A DNA stretch of 64,000 nt from Crossiella sp. S99.2. GTDB lineage: Bacteria > Actinomycetota > Actinomycetes > Mycobacteriales > Pseudonocardiaceae. How positions within the stretch are numbered: position 1 is the stretch's first letter; each line of letters opens with the position of its first letter. Below, piece by piece: positions 14,645 to 24,226 of this stretch. The DNA is taken from NCBI RefSeq assembly GCF_023094165.1, contig NZ_JALMDK010000012.1, forward strand, positions 62,001 to 126,000, in the 5' to 3' direction. The notes under the pieces are model-generated. The model was not told where the DNA came from, did not search any database, and saw only the letters and a program-made list of their open reading frames with translations. The translations under genes and the position numbers were made by a program.

Positions 14645-17119
14645 TCAGCGGGCGGGGCGGAGGACTGATGGGGGGAAGAGGCGGGAGCGCCAGCCCAGGG
14701 GTGAGCTGGCGGTGAGGCTTTCCAGGACCTGGCGGACGGCGGCGAACAGTTCCGGTTCCGGGCGTGGGGTGCCGCTGTACCAGGAGCGCTCCACCGCGCC
14801 GATGATCGTGCGCAGCCCGTTCTGGGCGCGTTCGTCCAGCTTGTGCTCGCGCACCAGCTTCCGCGCGGCCGCGCGCACCGTCTCGGTGCCGGCCACCGCC
14901 GCGCCCCGGTCCACCGAGGCGGCCATCAGCTCCTGCCAGGCCGCACCGGCCGCGTCCGGACCGCCCAGGGCGACCGCGTGCAGCCGCCGGTCGCGCAGGT
15001 ACCGGCGCAACCAGGACGGCACCGCCAGCGCGACCCCGGCCACGCCGAGGGCCAGCAGCAGCCACCACACGATCGGGTGGACCAGGAACCACAGCGGCAC
15101 CAGCACCGCGATCCCGCCGCACAGCGCGGCCAGGCCCCACCACAGTTCCGGTGGTTCCTTGCCGCCGGAGGCCACCCCGGCCCGCCGTTCCCGCCTGCGG
15201 GCCTGGCTGACCGAGGCGCCGCGGGCGGCGGCGGCCAGCGCCAGCAGGGCCAGCGGGCCGGAGGTGAACCAGACCCACACCGGCACGATGCTGTCGTCGC
15301 GGTTGTTGTCCTTGTTCCCCTGATCGCCCTGGTTCTGGCCGGGGAGCCCGGTGGTGGTCGGCGCGGCGCTGGTGGTGCGGCCCGTGGACGGGACGATCGC
15401 GGAGCTGGTCGGCGCACCCGGGTTGGGCTGCTCGTAGGTGGCCGCGGAGCCGCGGCTGTCCGGCAGCGGGGTCGGGTCGAACTGGATCCAGCCGACGCCG
15501 TTGAAGAACACCTCGACCCAGGCGTGCGCGTCGTTGGTGGTGATCGAGTAGTAGCCGCTGTTGTTGTAGCCGGGGGTGAACCCGACCGCGACCCGGGACG
15601 GCACGCCCACCGAGCGCAGCATGGCCGCCATCGAGGAGGCGAACTGCTCGCAGTAGCCGGTCTTGCCGTTGAACAGGAAGTCCACCAGCGGGTCGCCCTG
15701 CCCGGTGCCCGCGGTGCGCAGCTGGTACTTGAACCCGCCGCTCTGGGCCAGGAAGTGGCGGATCGCGACGGCCTTGTCGTAGTCGGTGCCCGCGTTGCGG
15801 GTGATGTTGCGGGCCAGCGATTCGACCTGCGGGTCTACGTTGTGCTCGAAGTAGCGCTCGCCGATGAGCCCCGCGGTGCGGGACCGCCCGCCGGGCGCGG
15901 CGCGCATGGACTCGATGCTGGGCTCGGGCAGCACCGCGGACTGCAGGTACTTCCCGGCCTGCCGTTTGCTGGGGGCGTGCACGATGCCGGCGCCCGGGTC
16001 GTAGTTCCAGTCCTCGGAGATGTTGGCCAGCTGCATCGGCACGCCGTAGACCGGCAGCCACGGGTCCAGGAAGCCGATCGCCTCGATCTCGACCTGCATC
16101 GGCCTGCCCTCGGCGAGCAGCCGCTGCCGGGTGGTCCCCGGCGGCATCGCCAGCTCACCGCGGGTGGACTGGTTGTCCAGCCTGCTGTCCACCTCGAAGC
16201 CGCGGGCGGTGTCGAACTTGCTCAGCGTGGTCACCCGCAGGTACGGCGGCTTCTCCGGCAGGCCGCGCACCCGGAACAGCTCGATGCTGCTGTCGCGTTC
16301 CAGCTGCCCGCGCAGCGAGGTGAACGTGTTGAGCCCGATGGAGGCGGTCGAGTCGGCCGCGCCGCCGCCGGGCAGCCTGCCCGCGGTGCCGACCATGGTC
16401 AGCACCGCGCCGGCGACCAGCGCGATCGCCACCGCGGAGGCGGCGACTCCCGCGGCGGCCGGCGCCGAGCCGTCCCCGGAACGCAGCGCGGGCAGTCCGA
16501 GCCTGCCCCGCCACAGCCGGTGCCGCTGACGTTCGTCGATGACCAGCAGCAACGCGAACCCGGCCGCGCCCGCCGCGAAGGACCACCAGGGCAGCAGTTC
16601 ATCGGCCAGCGAGGCGGGCACCGCGAACACGCACAGCAGCACCAGTCCGGAGGCCGCGGGCGCGGCGGCGGCCACCGCGAGAGTGTCCACCACGATCGCG
16701 ACCAGGCCCAGCGCCACGCAGACCAGGCAGAGCATGGCCGCGGTGGCGGTCACCGGGGCCACCCCGGTCTGCACCTGCGCCATCGCCTGCCGCAGCACGC
16801 CGAGCAGATCGCCCAGCGCGCCCGGCCCCGGCAGCACGACCAGGATGCCGCTGCGGGTGAACACCGCGGTGAGGAAGCACAGCAGCCCGGCGAACTGGCC
16901 GAGCGCGACCAGTGGGGTCGGCGTGCGGACCGAGCGCAGCGCGATGCCGGTGCCCACGATCACCGCCACGGTGACCGCCACGAACACCAGCCAGCGCATG
17001 CCGCTGATGACCCCGGACAACGAGGTCGCCGCGGTCAGCACGGCCAGCCCGGCGGCACTGGGCACCACCGGCCCGGTCCAGCCGACCGGCGCGGTCACCG
17101 CCCTTCGCCTGTTCACCAT
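14645..17119 (-). CDS. TgpA-like transglutaminase-domain membrane protein
   Basis: 824 residues. The N-terminal third has several membrane segments, followed by a large extracellular region with a transglutaminase-like core: Cys in NGKTGYCEQFASSMAAMLRSVGVPSRVAVGF, His in TTNDAHAWVEVFF, and Asp in WIQFDPTP. A further membrane segment and a cytoplasmic DUF4129-like tail follow. The ATG at 17119 is used; a longer frame to 17401 runs through the DUF58 gene and is rejected. The start is 10 bp after the DUF58 stop. MoxR-DUF58-TgpA is a frequent trio beside mraZ in actinobacteria and is thought to act in envelope or protein-complex maturation, but the substrate is unknown. Confidence 0.9.
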   Translation of the reverse strand: MVNRRRAVTAPVGWTGPVVPSAAGLAVLTAATSLSGVISGMRWLVFVAVTVAVIVGTGIALRSVRTPTPLVALGQFAGLLCFLTAVFTRSGILVVLPGPGALGDLLGVLRQAMAQVQTGVAPVTATAAMLCLVCVALGLVAIVVDTLAVAAAAPAASGLVLLCVFAVPASLADELLPWWSFAAGAAGFALLLVIDERQRHRLWRGRLGLPALRSGDGSAPAAAGVAASAVAIALVAGAVLTMVGTAGRLPGGGAADSTASIGLNTFTSLRGQLERDSSIELFRVRGLPEKPPYLRVTTLSKFDTARGFEVDSRLDNQSTRGELAMPPGTTRQRLLAEGRPMQVEIEAIGFLDPWLPVYGVPMQLANISEDWNYDPGAGIVHAPSKRQAGKYLQSAVLPEPSIESMRAAPGGRSRTAGLIGERYFEHNVDPQVESLARNITRNAGTDYDKAVAIRHFLAQSGGFKYQLRTAGTGQGDPLVDFLFNGKTGYCEQFASSMAAMLRSVGVPSRVAVGFTPGYNNSGYYSITTNDAHAWVEVFFNGVGWIQFDPTPLPDSRGSAATYEQPNPGAPTSSAIVPSTGRTTSAAPTTTGLPGQNQGDQGNKDNNRDDSIVPVWVWFTSGPLALLALAAAARGASVSQARRRERRAGVASGGKEPPELWWGLAALCGGIAVLVPLWFLVHPIVWWLLLALGVAGVALAVPSWLRRYLRDRRLHAVALGGPDAAGAAWQELMAASVDRGAAVAGTETVRAAARKLVREHKLDERAQNGLRTIIGAVERSWYSGTPRPEPELFAAVRQVLESLTASSPLGWRSRLFPPSVLRPAR

Positions 17120-17129
17120 CAGTCCTCGC

Positions 17130-18401
17130 TCACCATGGCCCAGCCCCGGCCACATGGCCGCTGGACATCCGTTCCGGCACGGTGTTGCACAGCAGTGACC
17201 ACACCGCGGCCATGCCCTGTTCCGGCCGGGCCACCACCGCGCCCCAGCCGGCCGAGTTGAGCAGCCGCACCGCGTCGGCGGGGTCGTTGCCCCGGTCCTC
17301 GCGGGCGCTGGCCCAGCCGTTGACGTCGAGCACGATCGCCAGGCTGCGCACCCCGCGCGGCCGGAAGCGCACCAGTTCGGCGATCGAGGCCGGGGTGACA
17401 TCGCCGAGCACCGCGATCATCTCCCGGCCCGCGCCGGGGTCGCCGGTGACGGCCAGTTGCGCGCGGTGCGCCGGGTGCAGCGCGGCCAGCGCGTCCAGCA
17501 CCGGCACGTCGCTGAGTCCGGCCGAGGCGGAGCCACCGGCGAGCAGCACGCCCTCCTCGGTGCTCAGCCGCACGTGCTGGCCGTGTTTGTGCAGGTGCAG
17601 GCAGATGCTCGCGGCCAGGGAGATCGCCCATTCCAGGCTGGAGGTGGGGCCGTTGCCGCGGTGCGCGGCGGCCCGGGTGTCCAGCAGCACGGACACGCCG
17701 CCGTGCCAGGGGCTTTCCTCGACCCGCACCATCAGCTCGTCCCGGCGCGCGGTGGACTTCCAGTGCACCTTGCGCAGGTCGTCGCCGTGCCGGTACTGCC
17801 GGATGATCGCGTCGTCCTCGCCCTGCCCGGCGCGCAGCCGGACCGCGCCGTCATCGCCCGCGCCCAGCCCGGAGCCGTGCGGCAACCCGTGCAGCGTCAT
17901 CACCTTGGGCACCACGACGAGCCGGCTGCGGCCGCCGAGTTCGCGTTCGAATTCGGCCAGGCCGAAGGGGTCGGTGACCCTGGCGCGCAGTGGTCCGAGC
18001 TGGTGCACGCCGCGCATGACGGGCTGCAGCGGGTAGCGCAGCACCGCGGCGCTGCGCCGGGGCAGTCGTTCCACCACGAACCTGGGCTTGTTGCCCAGGG
18101 CGTAGGGCACGCCGTCCTCCAGCATCAGCCCGCCCGCGGGCAGCCGTCCCGAGCTGCGCACTTCCAGCCGGACCTCGGAGGCGGCGCCCACCTGCACCCG
18201 GTCGGGCACCAGGTGGCGCAGCGCGGCCAGGCCGATCCGGGCGTTCGCGGCCATCACCGCGGCGATGATCGGCAACGCGACCACGAACACCGCGATCCGC
18301 AGCAGGTCACGTTCGTCGAGCAGCAGCGCGCACAGGGCGGCGGCGAGTCCGGCGGCGAGCAGGCAACGGCCTCTGGTGGTCAGTCCCGCCAACGCGCCCA
18401 T
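17130..18401 (-). CDS. DUF58 domain-containing protein
   Basis: 423 residues. Two short membrane segments lie near the N-terminus (about 9-45). The DUF58 core contains the motif REYRHGDD-type sequence IIRQYRHGDDLRKVHWKSTARRDELMVR, with a vWA-like fold following. It is the middle member of the MoxR-DUF58-TgpA operon: 3 bp separate it from MoxR and 10 bp from TgpA. By analogy with other MoxR/vWA pairs it probably works as the MoxR partner that delivers or remodels a client, but this has not been shown for this branch. Confidence 0.9.
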   Translation of the reverse strand: MGALAGLTTRGRCLLAAGLAAALCALLLDERDLLRIAVFVVALPIIAAVMAANARIGLAALRHLVPDRVQVGAASEVRLEVRSSGRLPAGGLMLEDGVPYALGNKPRFVVERLPRRSAAVLRYPLQPVMRGVHQLGPLRARVTDPFGLAEFERELGGRSRLVVVPKVMTLHGLPHGSGLGAGDDGAVRLRAGQGEDDAIIRQYRHGDDLRKVHWKSTARRDELMVRVEESPWHGGVSVLLDTRAAAHRGNGPTSSLEWAISLAASICLHLHKHGQHVRLSTEEGVLLAGGSASAGLSDVPVLDALAALHPAHRAQLAVTGDPGAGREMIAVLGDVTPASIAELVRFRPRGVRSLAIVLDVNGWASAREDRGNDPADAVRLLNSAGWGAVVARPEQGMAAVWSLLCNTVPERMSSGHVAGAGPW

Positions 18402-18404
18402 GGA

Positions 18405-19484
<1,080 letters not shown>

Positions 19485-19839
19485 ACGTCCTCCTGCTGAA
19501 ATCATTCTGCCCCGTCGCTCCGCTCGCCCCGGACCCTGTGCGGCAGCCTGCCACGCAGTGTGTCAAAACCGGGCGAAGGCGGTTGTCGGTCAGGGTCAGT
19601 CTTACCGCACGCCTGGTTCGCCACATCGTCCCCCACTTCTCACCACCGTGGACGGCCGATAGGCCAACTGGTTGCTCTCCGGCCCGGGATTCGTGGGCGC
19701 AGGGTGATCGGATGGCTGTCAATCCCGCCCGCCGCGGCTGCCTCTCCGGGCAGGTCCCCTCACCACCCCCCACCCGGCCCCACCGCCGTTTTCCTGCGAA
19801 AACGCCGACACACCCGGGGGATATCGGGTCCGTTTCGCG

Positions 19840-19881
19840 TTGACTGTGGGGGAAAGTGGGGTACTGTGGCGGCCGGTGGGG
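19840..19881 (+). promoter_or_regulatory. mraZ promoter overlapped by 10-bp-spaced MraZ boxes
   Basis: A -35 TTGACT (19840-19845) and -10 TACTGT (19862-19867), 16 bp apart, are overlapped by GTGGG repeats at 19846, 19856 and 19876, with a degenerate GTGGC at 19866, giving an exact 10-bp period over four units. MraZ of other bacteria binds TGGGN direct repeats separated by 5-nt spacers, the same geometry, and represses its own operon. A weaker pair on the minus strand (GTGGT and GTGGG, 10 bp apart, 19632-19646) faces the MoxR operon. The rest of 19485-19935 shows no gene. Confidence 0.8.
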
Positions 19882-19935
19882 CAAACGGGGGCCCCGCTGC
19901 CGGTCCCGTCGGGTCGGTTGGGAGGTGCGTGGCCG

Positions 19936-20367
19936 ATGTTCCTCGGCACACACAGCCCAAAACTCGACGACAAGGGGCGGCTCACCCTGCCGGCGAAGTT
20001 CCGGGACGCACTCGCGGGGGGTCTGATGCTCACCAAGGGCCAGGACCACTGCCTGTTTGTCTTCCCGCGAGCGGAGTTCGAGCAGATGGCGCGGAAGGTG
20101 GCCGAGGCGCCGTTCACCAACGAGGCGGTCCGCGCGTACCAGCGCTACCTGTTCGCGGGCACCGACGAACAGCGACCTGACTCGCAGGGCCGGATCTCGA
20201 TCACGCCGGAGCTTCGGCGTTATGCCTCACTGACCAAGGAGTGCGTGGTCATCGGGGCGATCAACCGGCTGGAGATCTGGGACGCCACCGCCTGGGAGCG
20301 CTACCTCGAGGAGAACGAGGAGAACTACGCGCAGGCACGCGAGGAGGTGCTCCCCGGCGTCTTCTGA
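19936..20367 (+). CDS. mraZ: Transcriptional regulator MraZ
   Basis: 143 residues, the normal MraZ length. Two SpoVT/AbrB-like halves are visible, the first with LDDKGRLTLPAKFRDAL and the second with DSQGRISITPELRRYASL, matching the DxxGR motifs of the family. MraZ is a ring-forming DNA-binding protein that heads the division and cell-wall cluster and represses it. The ATG at 19936 has GGAGGT 10 bp upstream; an in-frame start at 19840 lies in the promoter and is rejected. The MraZ-type repeats at 19846-19880 are the expected autoregulatory site. rsmH follows 167 bp later. Confidence 0.97.
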   Translation: MFLGTHSPKLDDKGRLTLPAKFRDALAGGLMLTKGQDHCLFVFPRAEFEQMARKVAEAPFTNEAVRAYQRYLFAGTDEQRPDSQGRISITPELRRYASLTKECVVIGAINRLEIWDATAWERYLEENEENYAQAREEVLPGVF

Positions 20368-20534
20368 CGTGTGAGGCATTCGGATGCGGCTTGGCCTCGG
20401 TCCGCTCGGCTTTCGACCCTGGTGCACCTTCCCCGGCACCAGGTGCGACGGGCGGGCGGGGACCTGGCGGCATCGGGAGACGAACAAGGCACCTGCTTGT
20501 CGCGCATGGGCGGGTAAGAGAGGTAGTGACCGCC

Positions 20535-21491
20535 ATGACGGGGCAGCCGCAGCACGTGTCGGTCCTGTTGGACCGCACGCTTGAGCTGCTCGCACCCGCG
20601 CTGAGCGGACCGGACGCCGTGGTGGTCGACGCCACGCTCGGTCTGGGCGGGCATTCCGAGGCCCTGCTGGCCGCACACCCCCGGCTGACGCTGATCGGCC
20701 TGGACCGGGACACCCAGGCGCTCAAGCTGGCCGGCGAGCGACTCGCGGTATACAACTCGCGTACCCACCTTGTGCACGCGGTGTACGACGAGCTGCCCGA
20801 GGTGCTGCTCGATCTCGGTATACCGCGGGTGCACGGCGTGCTCTTCGACTGCGGTGTCTCCTCCCTGCAGCTGGACGCGGTGGAACGCGGGTTCGCCTAC
20901 TCCAAAGACTCCCCGCTGGACATGCGGATGGACCCGAGCGGCCCGGTCACCGCCGCGGACATCCTCAACACCTACAGCGCCGGCGAGCTGTCCCGGATCC
21001 TGCGCGACTACGGCGAGGAGCGCTTCGCCGGCCGGATCGCCGCCGCGGTGGTGCGCGAGCGGGAGAAGGAGCCGTTCACCACGAGTGGACGCCTGGTGGA
21101 CCTGCTGTATGCCAGCGTCCCCGCGGCCACCCGGCGCACCGGCGGGCACCCGGCCAAGCGGACCTTCCAGGCGCTGCGGATCGAGGTCAACGCCGAGCTG
21201 GACGTGCTGCGCCGGGCCATCCCGGCCGCCGTCGACGCGCTGCGACTGGGCGGCCGGATCGCGGTGATGTCCTTCCAGTCGCTGGAAGACAAGATCGTCA
21301 AACGGGTGCTGGTCCAGCGGGCCACCTCGACCACACCGCCGGGACTGCCGGTGGAGCTGCCCGGCCACGGCCCCGAGCTGAAGCTGCTCACCCGAGGGTC
21401 GGAACAGGCCGGTGAACAGGAACAGGCGGTCAACCCGAGGGCCGCCTCGGTGCGGCTGCGGGCCGCGGAGCGGATCAGGGAGGCGACATGA
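20535..21491 (+). CDS. rsmH: 16S rRNA (cytosine(1402)-N4)-methyltransferase RsmH
   Basis: 318 residues, typical of RsmH (MraW). N-terminus HVSVLLDRTLELL, SAM-binding VVVDATLGLGGHSEALL and LIGLDRDTQAL, FDCGVSSLQLDAVERGFAYSKDSPLDMRMD and late motif VMSFQSLEDKIVKRVL are all present. It methylates C1402 of 16S rRNA. ATG at 20535 is used; a GTG three codons upstream (20526) would sit only 2 bases from the GAGAGG site (20518-20523), so it is less likely. ftsL overlaps its end by 4 bp (ATGA). Confidence 0.95.
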   Translation: MTGQPQHVSVLLDRTLELLAPALSGPDAVVVDATLGLGGHSEALLAAHPRLTLIGLDRDTQALKLAGERLAVYNSRTHLVHAVYDELPEVLLDLGIPRVHGVLFDCGVSSLQLDAVERGFAYSKDSPLDMRMDPSGPVTAADILNTYSAGELSRILRDYGEERFAGRIAAAVVREREKEPFTTSGRLVDLLYASVPAATRRTGGHPAKRTFQALRIEVNAELDVLRRAIPAAVDALRLGGRIAVMSFQSLEDKIVKRVLVQRATSTTPPGLPVELPGHGPELKLLTRGSEQAGEQEQAVNPRAASVRLRAAERIREAT

Positions 21492-22231
21492 CCGCACCAG
21501 CACGGCAGACCCCACCCGAGCTGCCGGAGCACGCGAGCCCGGCCACGCCGGGCGACCGCGGCCGGTCCACCGCCGCCGAACGCGCCTACGCCCGCCGCGA
21601 GCAGCGCAAGGACCGCTGGCTGCGGCCGGTGCAGGAACGCGCCGCCGCGACCGGCTTCCGCGCGCCGTTCGTGCTCATGGTGATGTCGCTGCTGGGCATC
21701 GGCCTGGTCACCTCGCTGTGGCTGACCACGGCGGCGGCCGCCGACTCGGTGAAGCTGGAGCAGATCAAGAAGGACGCGCGCGCCCAGGCCGAACTGGTCG
21801 AGCTGCTGCGCCGGGAGGTCGCCACCAAGGAGTCCCCGGCCGAGCTGGACCGCAAGGCCAGGGAGATGGGCCTGCTGCCCGCGATCGACCCGGCCATGCT
21901 GGTGCAGCGGCCGGACGGCAGCTGGGGTGTGGTCGGCGAGCCGAAGGCGGTCAAACCCGCGCCCCGGCAGCAGCCGAACCCACCGGCGCAGAACCCGAAC
22001 CCGCCGGCGCAGAACCCCGCCCCGCCGAACAACCCGCCCGCGCAGAACCCGCCGCCCGACCAGGGCCAGCAGGGTGGCGCGCCGGGTCAGCCCGGTGGCC
22101 AGAACCCGCGGGGCCAGGGTCAGCCCGGCGCTCCGGACCAGCAGGGACAGCCCGGCGGGCAGCCCGCGCAGGGCCAGCAGCAACCGGGTGGCCCGGCCGA
22201 GGGCGCGGGTCAGCCAGGAGGAGCCGGCTGA
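21488..22231 (+). CDS. ftsL: FtsL-like cell division protein with long Pro/Gln/Gly tail
   Basis: 247 residues. A basic cytoplasmic N-terminus (to about 58), a single membrane segment (about 59-81) and a short coiled-coil septum-formation region (SVKLEQIKKDARAQAELVELL) are those of a small bitopic FtsL/DivIC-type protein. Residues from about 152 to the end form an extended low-complexity tail of Pro, Gln, Asn and Gly (PAQNP and GQPG repeats) of about 95 residues, lying outside the membrane in the predicted topology. Position between rsmH and ftsI, with 4-bp and 1-bp overlaps, supports FtsL, which with FtsQ and DivIC activates septal peptidoglycan synthesis. Confidence 0.85.
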   Translation: MTAPARQTPPELPEHASPATPGDRGRSTAAERAYARREQRKDRWLRPVQERAAATGFRAPFVLMVMSLLGIGLVTSLWLTTAAAADSVKLEQIKKDARAQAELVELLRREVATKESPAELDRKAREMGLLPAIDPAMLVQRPDGSWGVVGEPKAVKPAPRQQPNPPAQNPNPPAQNPAPPNNPPAQNPPPDQGQQGGAPGQPGGQNPRGQGQPGAPDQQGQPGGQPAQGQQQPGGPAEGAGQPGGAG

Positions 22232-24162
22232 TGCAGCGTTCGCGCACGAGCCGCCCGGTCCGGTCGCGGTCCGTCCGCGGCGCCCGGACCAGCCGCCCGC
22301 CCGGCGGCATGGGCAACCACCGCACCCGCGCCGTGGTCGGCCGGATCATGCTGGTCATCGCGCTGGTCGCGGCCGGGGTGAAGCTGATCGAGGTGCAGGT
22401 CATCAACGCGGGCGAACTCTCCGCGGCCTCCCAGCGCCAGCGCAGCACCCCGCAGGAGCTGCCCGGCCCGCGCGGCTCGATCACCGACCGCAACGGCGCG
22501 CTGCTCGCCTTCTCCAGCCAGGTCCGCGCGCTCTACGCGCTGCCGCAGCGGATCAGCCAGGAGTGGGACAAGGCGGCCGAGGACGCCAAGACCAAGGGCG
22601 CCAAGGAACACGTGCCCAACGGGGACGAGCGCAAGCGCAACATCGCGGCCAAGTTCAAGCAGGTGCTCGGGAACCAGGTCAACGAGAACGAGATCCTGGA
22701 AAAGCTGCGCAGGGACGTCAAGTACGTGGTGCTGGCGCCCAACGTGGAGCCCGGCAAGGCCAGGGAGATCACCAAGGCGTTCTCCGACATCGGCGCCGAG
22801 TCCCGGGAGGAACGGCAGTACCCCGGCGGCACGCTGGCCTCCGACCTGCTCGGCTTCGCGAACTGGCGGATGGAGGACAAACCCAACCGCCTGGCCGGGA
22901 TCGAAGGCCTCGAGAACATGCGCAACGACCTGCTGACCGGCAAGAACGGCAAGCGGATCGTGGACACCGTGGCCAACAACGAGGACGCGGTCATCCCCGG
23001 CAGCGAGCGCGAGCTGATCCCGCCCACACCCGGCTCCGACCTGGAGCTGACCATCGACGCGGACTTGCAGTACCGGTTGCAGCAGCAGCTCACCGACTAC
23101 GTCCGCCGGGTGGGCGCGCGCAACGGCTCGGCCGTGGTCCTGGACGCCAAGACCGGCGAGGTCTACGCGCTGGCCGATGACAAGCCGTACGACCTGAAGA
23201 ACTTCCCCACCGCGACCAAGGACCAGCTCAACCGGTTCGCGGTCACCTCGCCGTTCGAGCCCGGCTCGGTGAACAAGATCGTCACCGCCGCGGCCGCGAT
23301 CGAGTACGGCCTGGTCACCCCGACCACGGTGCTCAGCGTGCCGGGCAGCATCAGCTACCCGGGGCACGTCGTCTCCGACGCCTGGGACCACGGCACCGAG
23401 CGGATGACCTTCACCGGGGTGCTGGCCAAATCCTCCAACGTGGGCACCCTGCTCACCGCCAAGGAGGTCGGCGAGGACCGCTACGCCGACATGCTGGCCA
23501 AGTTCGGCCTGGGCAAGCGCACCGGCGTCGGCCTGCCCGGTGAGTCGCCGGGCACGGTGCCGCCGCGCTCGCAGTGGTCCCAGTCCACCTTCGGCAACCT
23601 GCCGATCGGCCAGGGCCTGAACATGACCGTGCTGCAGATGGCCGGGATGTACCAGACCATCGCCAACGACGGGGTGCGCGTCCCGCCGCGGATCGTGCGC
23701 GCCGAACTCGTCTCCCCCCCCGGCGGCGGGGCCGATGCCAAGCAGCGCCGCGAGGAGAAGCGCCCGGACGGGGTGCGGGTGGTCTCCCCGGAGACGGCCA
23801 AGACCGTGCGGGACATGATGCGCGCGGTGGTGCAGCAGGTGCCCGGCAAACCGGACCTGCGTGGCACCGGGCCCGCGGCGGCGCTGGAGGGCTACCAGAT
23901 CTCCGGCAAGACCGGCACCGCGCAGCAGGTCGAGAACGGCCGGTACAGCCAGAGCCAGTACTGGATCACCTTCGCCGGCATGGTGCCTGCGGACAACCCG
24001 CGGTTCGTGGTGGGGCTGATGCTGGACGCGCCCACCGAGGGCGGCGCGGAGGGCAAGTCCGCGGCCCCGCTCTTCCACGAGGTCGCCTCCTACCTGGTGC
24101 AGCGCTACCGGATCCCGGTCTCCCCGGAACCCAGCCCGATCCAGAGCCTGATCGTGCGCTGA
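22231..24162 (+). CDS. ftsI: Peptidoglycan D,D-transpeptidase FtsI (class B PBP)
   Basis: 643 residues. One membrane anchor (about 35-51), a pedestal domain starting RGSITDRNGALLA, and a transpeptidase domain with catalytic Ser346 in EPGSVNK (SxxK), SSN at 401-403 and KTGT at 560-563. It cross-links septal peptidoglycan in the periplasm-like space. Its ATG shares one base with the ftsL stop, and CAGGAGGAG lies just upstream; the longer frame from 21412 overlaps rsmH and ftsL and is rejected. It is the last gene of this mraZ-led unit: a terminator follows at 24181 and murE is absent. Confidence 0.96.
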   Translation: MQRSRTSRPVRSRSVRGARTSRPPGGMGNHRTRAVVGRIMLVIALVAAGVKLIEVQVINAGELSAASQRQRSTPQELPGPRGSITDRNGALLAFSSQVRALYALPQRISQEWDKAAEDAKTKGAKEHVPNGDERKRNIAAKFKQVLGNQVNENEILEKLRRDVKYVVLAPNVEPGKAREITKAFSDIGAESREERQYPGGTLASDLLGFANWRMEDKPNRLAGIEGLENMRNDLLTGKNGKRIVDTVANNEDAVIPGSERELIPPTPGSDLELTIDADLQYRLQQQLTDYVRRVGARNGSAVVLDAKTGEVYALADDKPYDLKNFPTATKDQLNRFAVTSPFEPGSVNKIVTAAAAIEYGLVTPTTVLSVPGSISYPGHVVSDAWDHGTERMTFTGVLAKSSNVGTLLTAKEVGEDRYADMLAKFGLGKRTGVGLPGESPGTVPPRSQWSQSTFGNLPIGQGLNMTVLQMAGMYQTIANDGVRVPPRIVRAELVSPPGGGADAKQRREEKRPDGVRVVSPETAKTVRDMMRAVVQQVPGKPDLRGTGPAAALEGYQISGKTGTAQQVENGRYSQSQYWITFAGMVPADNPRFVVGLMLDAPTEGGAEGKSAAPLFHEVASYLVQRYRIPVSPEPSPIQSLIVR

Positions 24163-24180
24163 CCGCCCGGCACCGACGCG

Positions 24181-24213
24181 AAAGCCCCGCTCCGGCGAGC
24201 GGAGCGGGGCTTT
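24181..24213. terminator. Bidirectional terminator between ftsI and lexA
   Basis: A 13-bp perfect stem, AAAGCCCCGCTCC / GGAGCGGGGCTTT, with a 7-nt loop. It ends in T's on the plus strand and, by symmetry, on the minus strand, so it can end both ftsI and lexA transcripts. Confidence 0.9.
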
Positions 24214-24226
24214 GTCAGCGGGTGGG

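Noticed and set aside
14645..17401. Longer N-terminus for the TgpA protein reaching to 17401
   Set aside because: It would overlap most of the DUF58 3' end in another frame and lacks a ribosome site.
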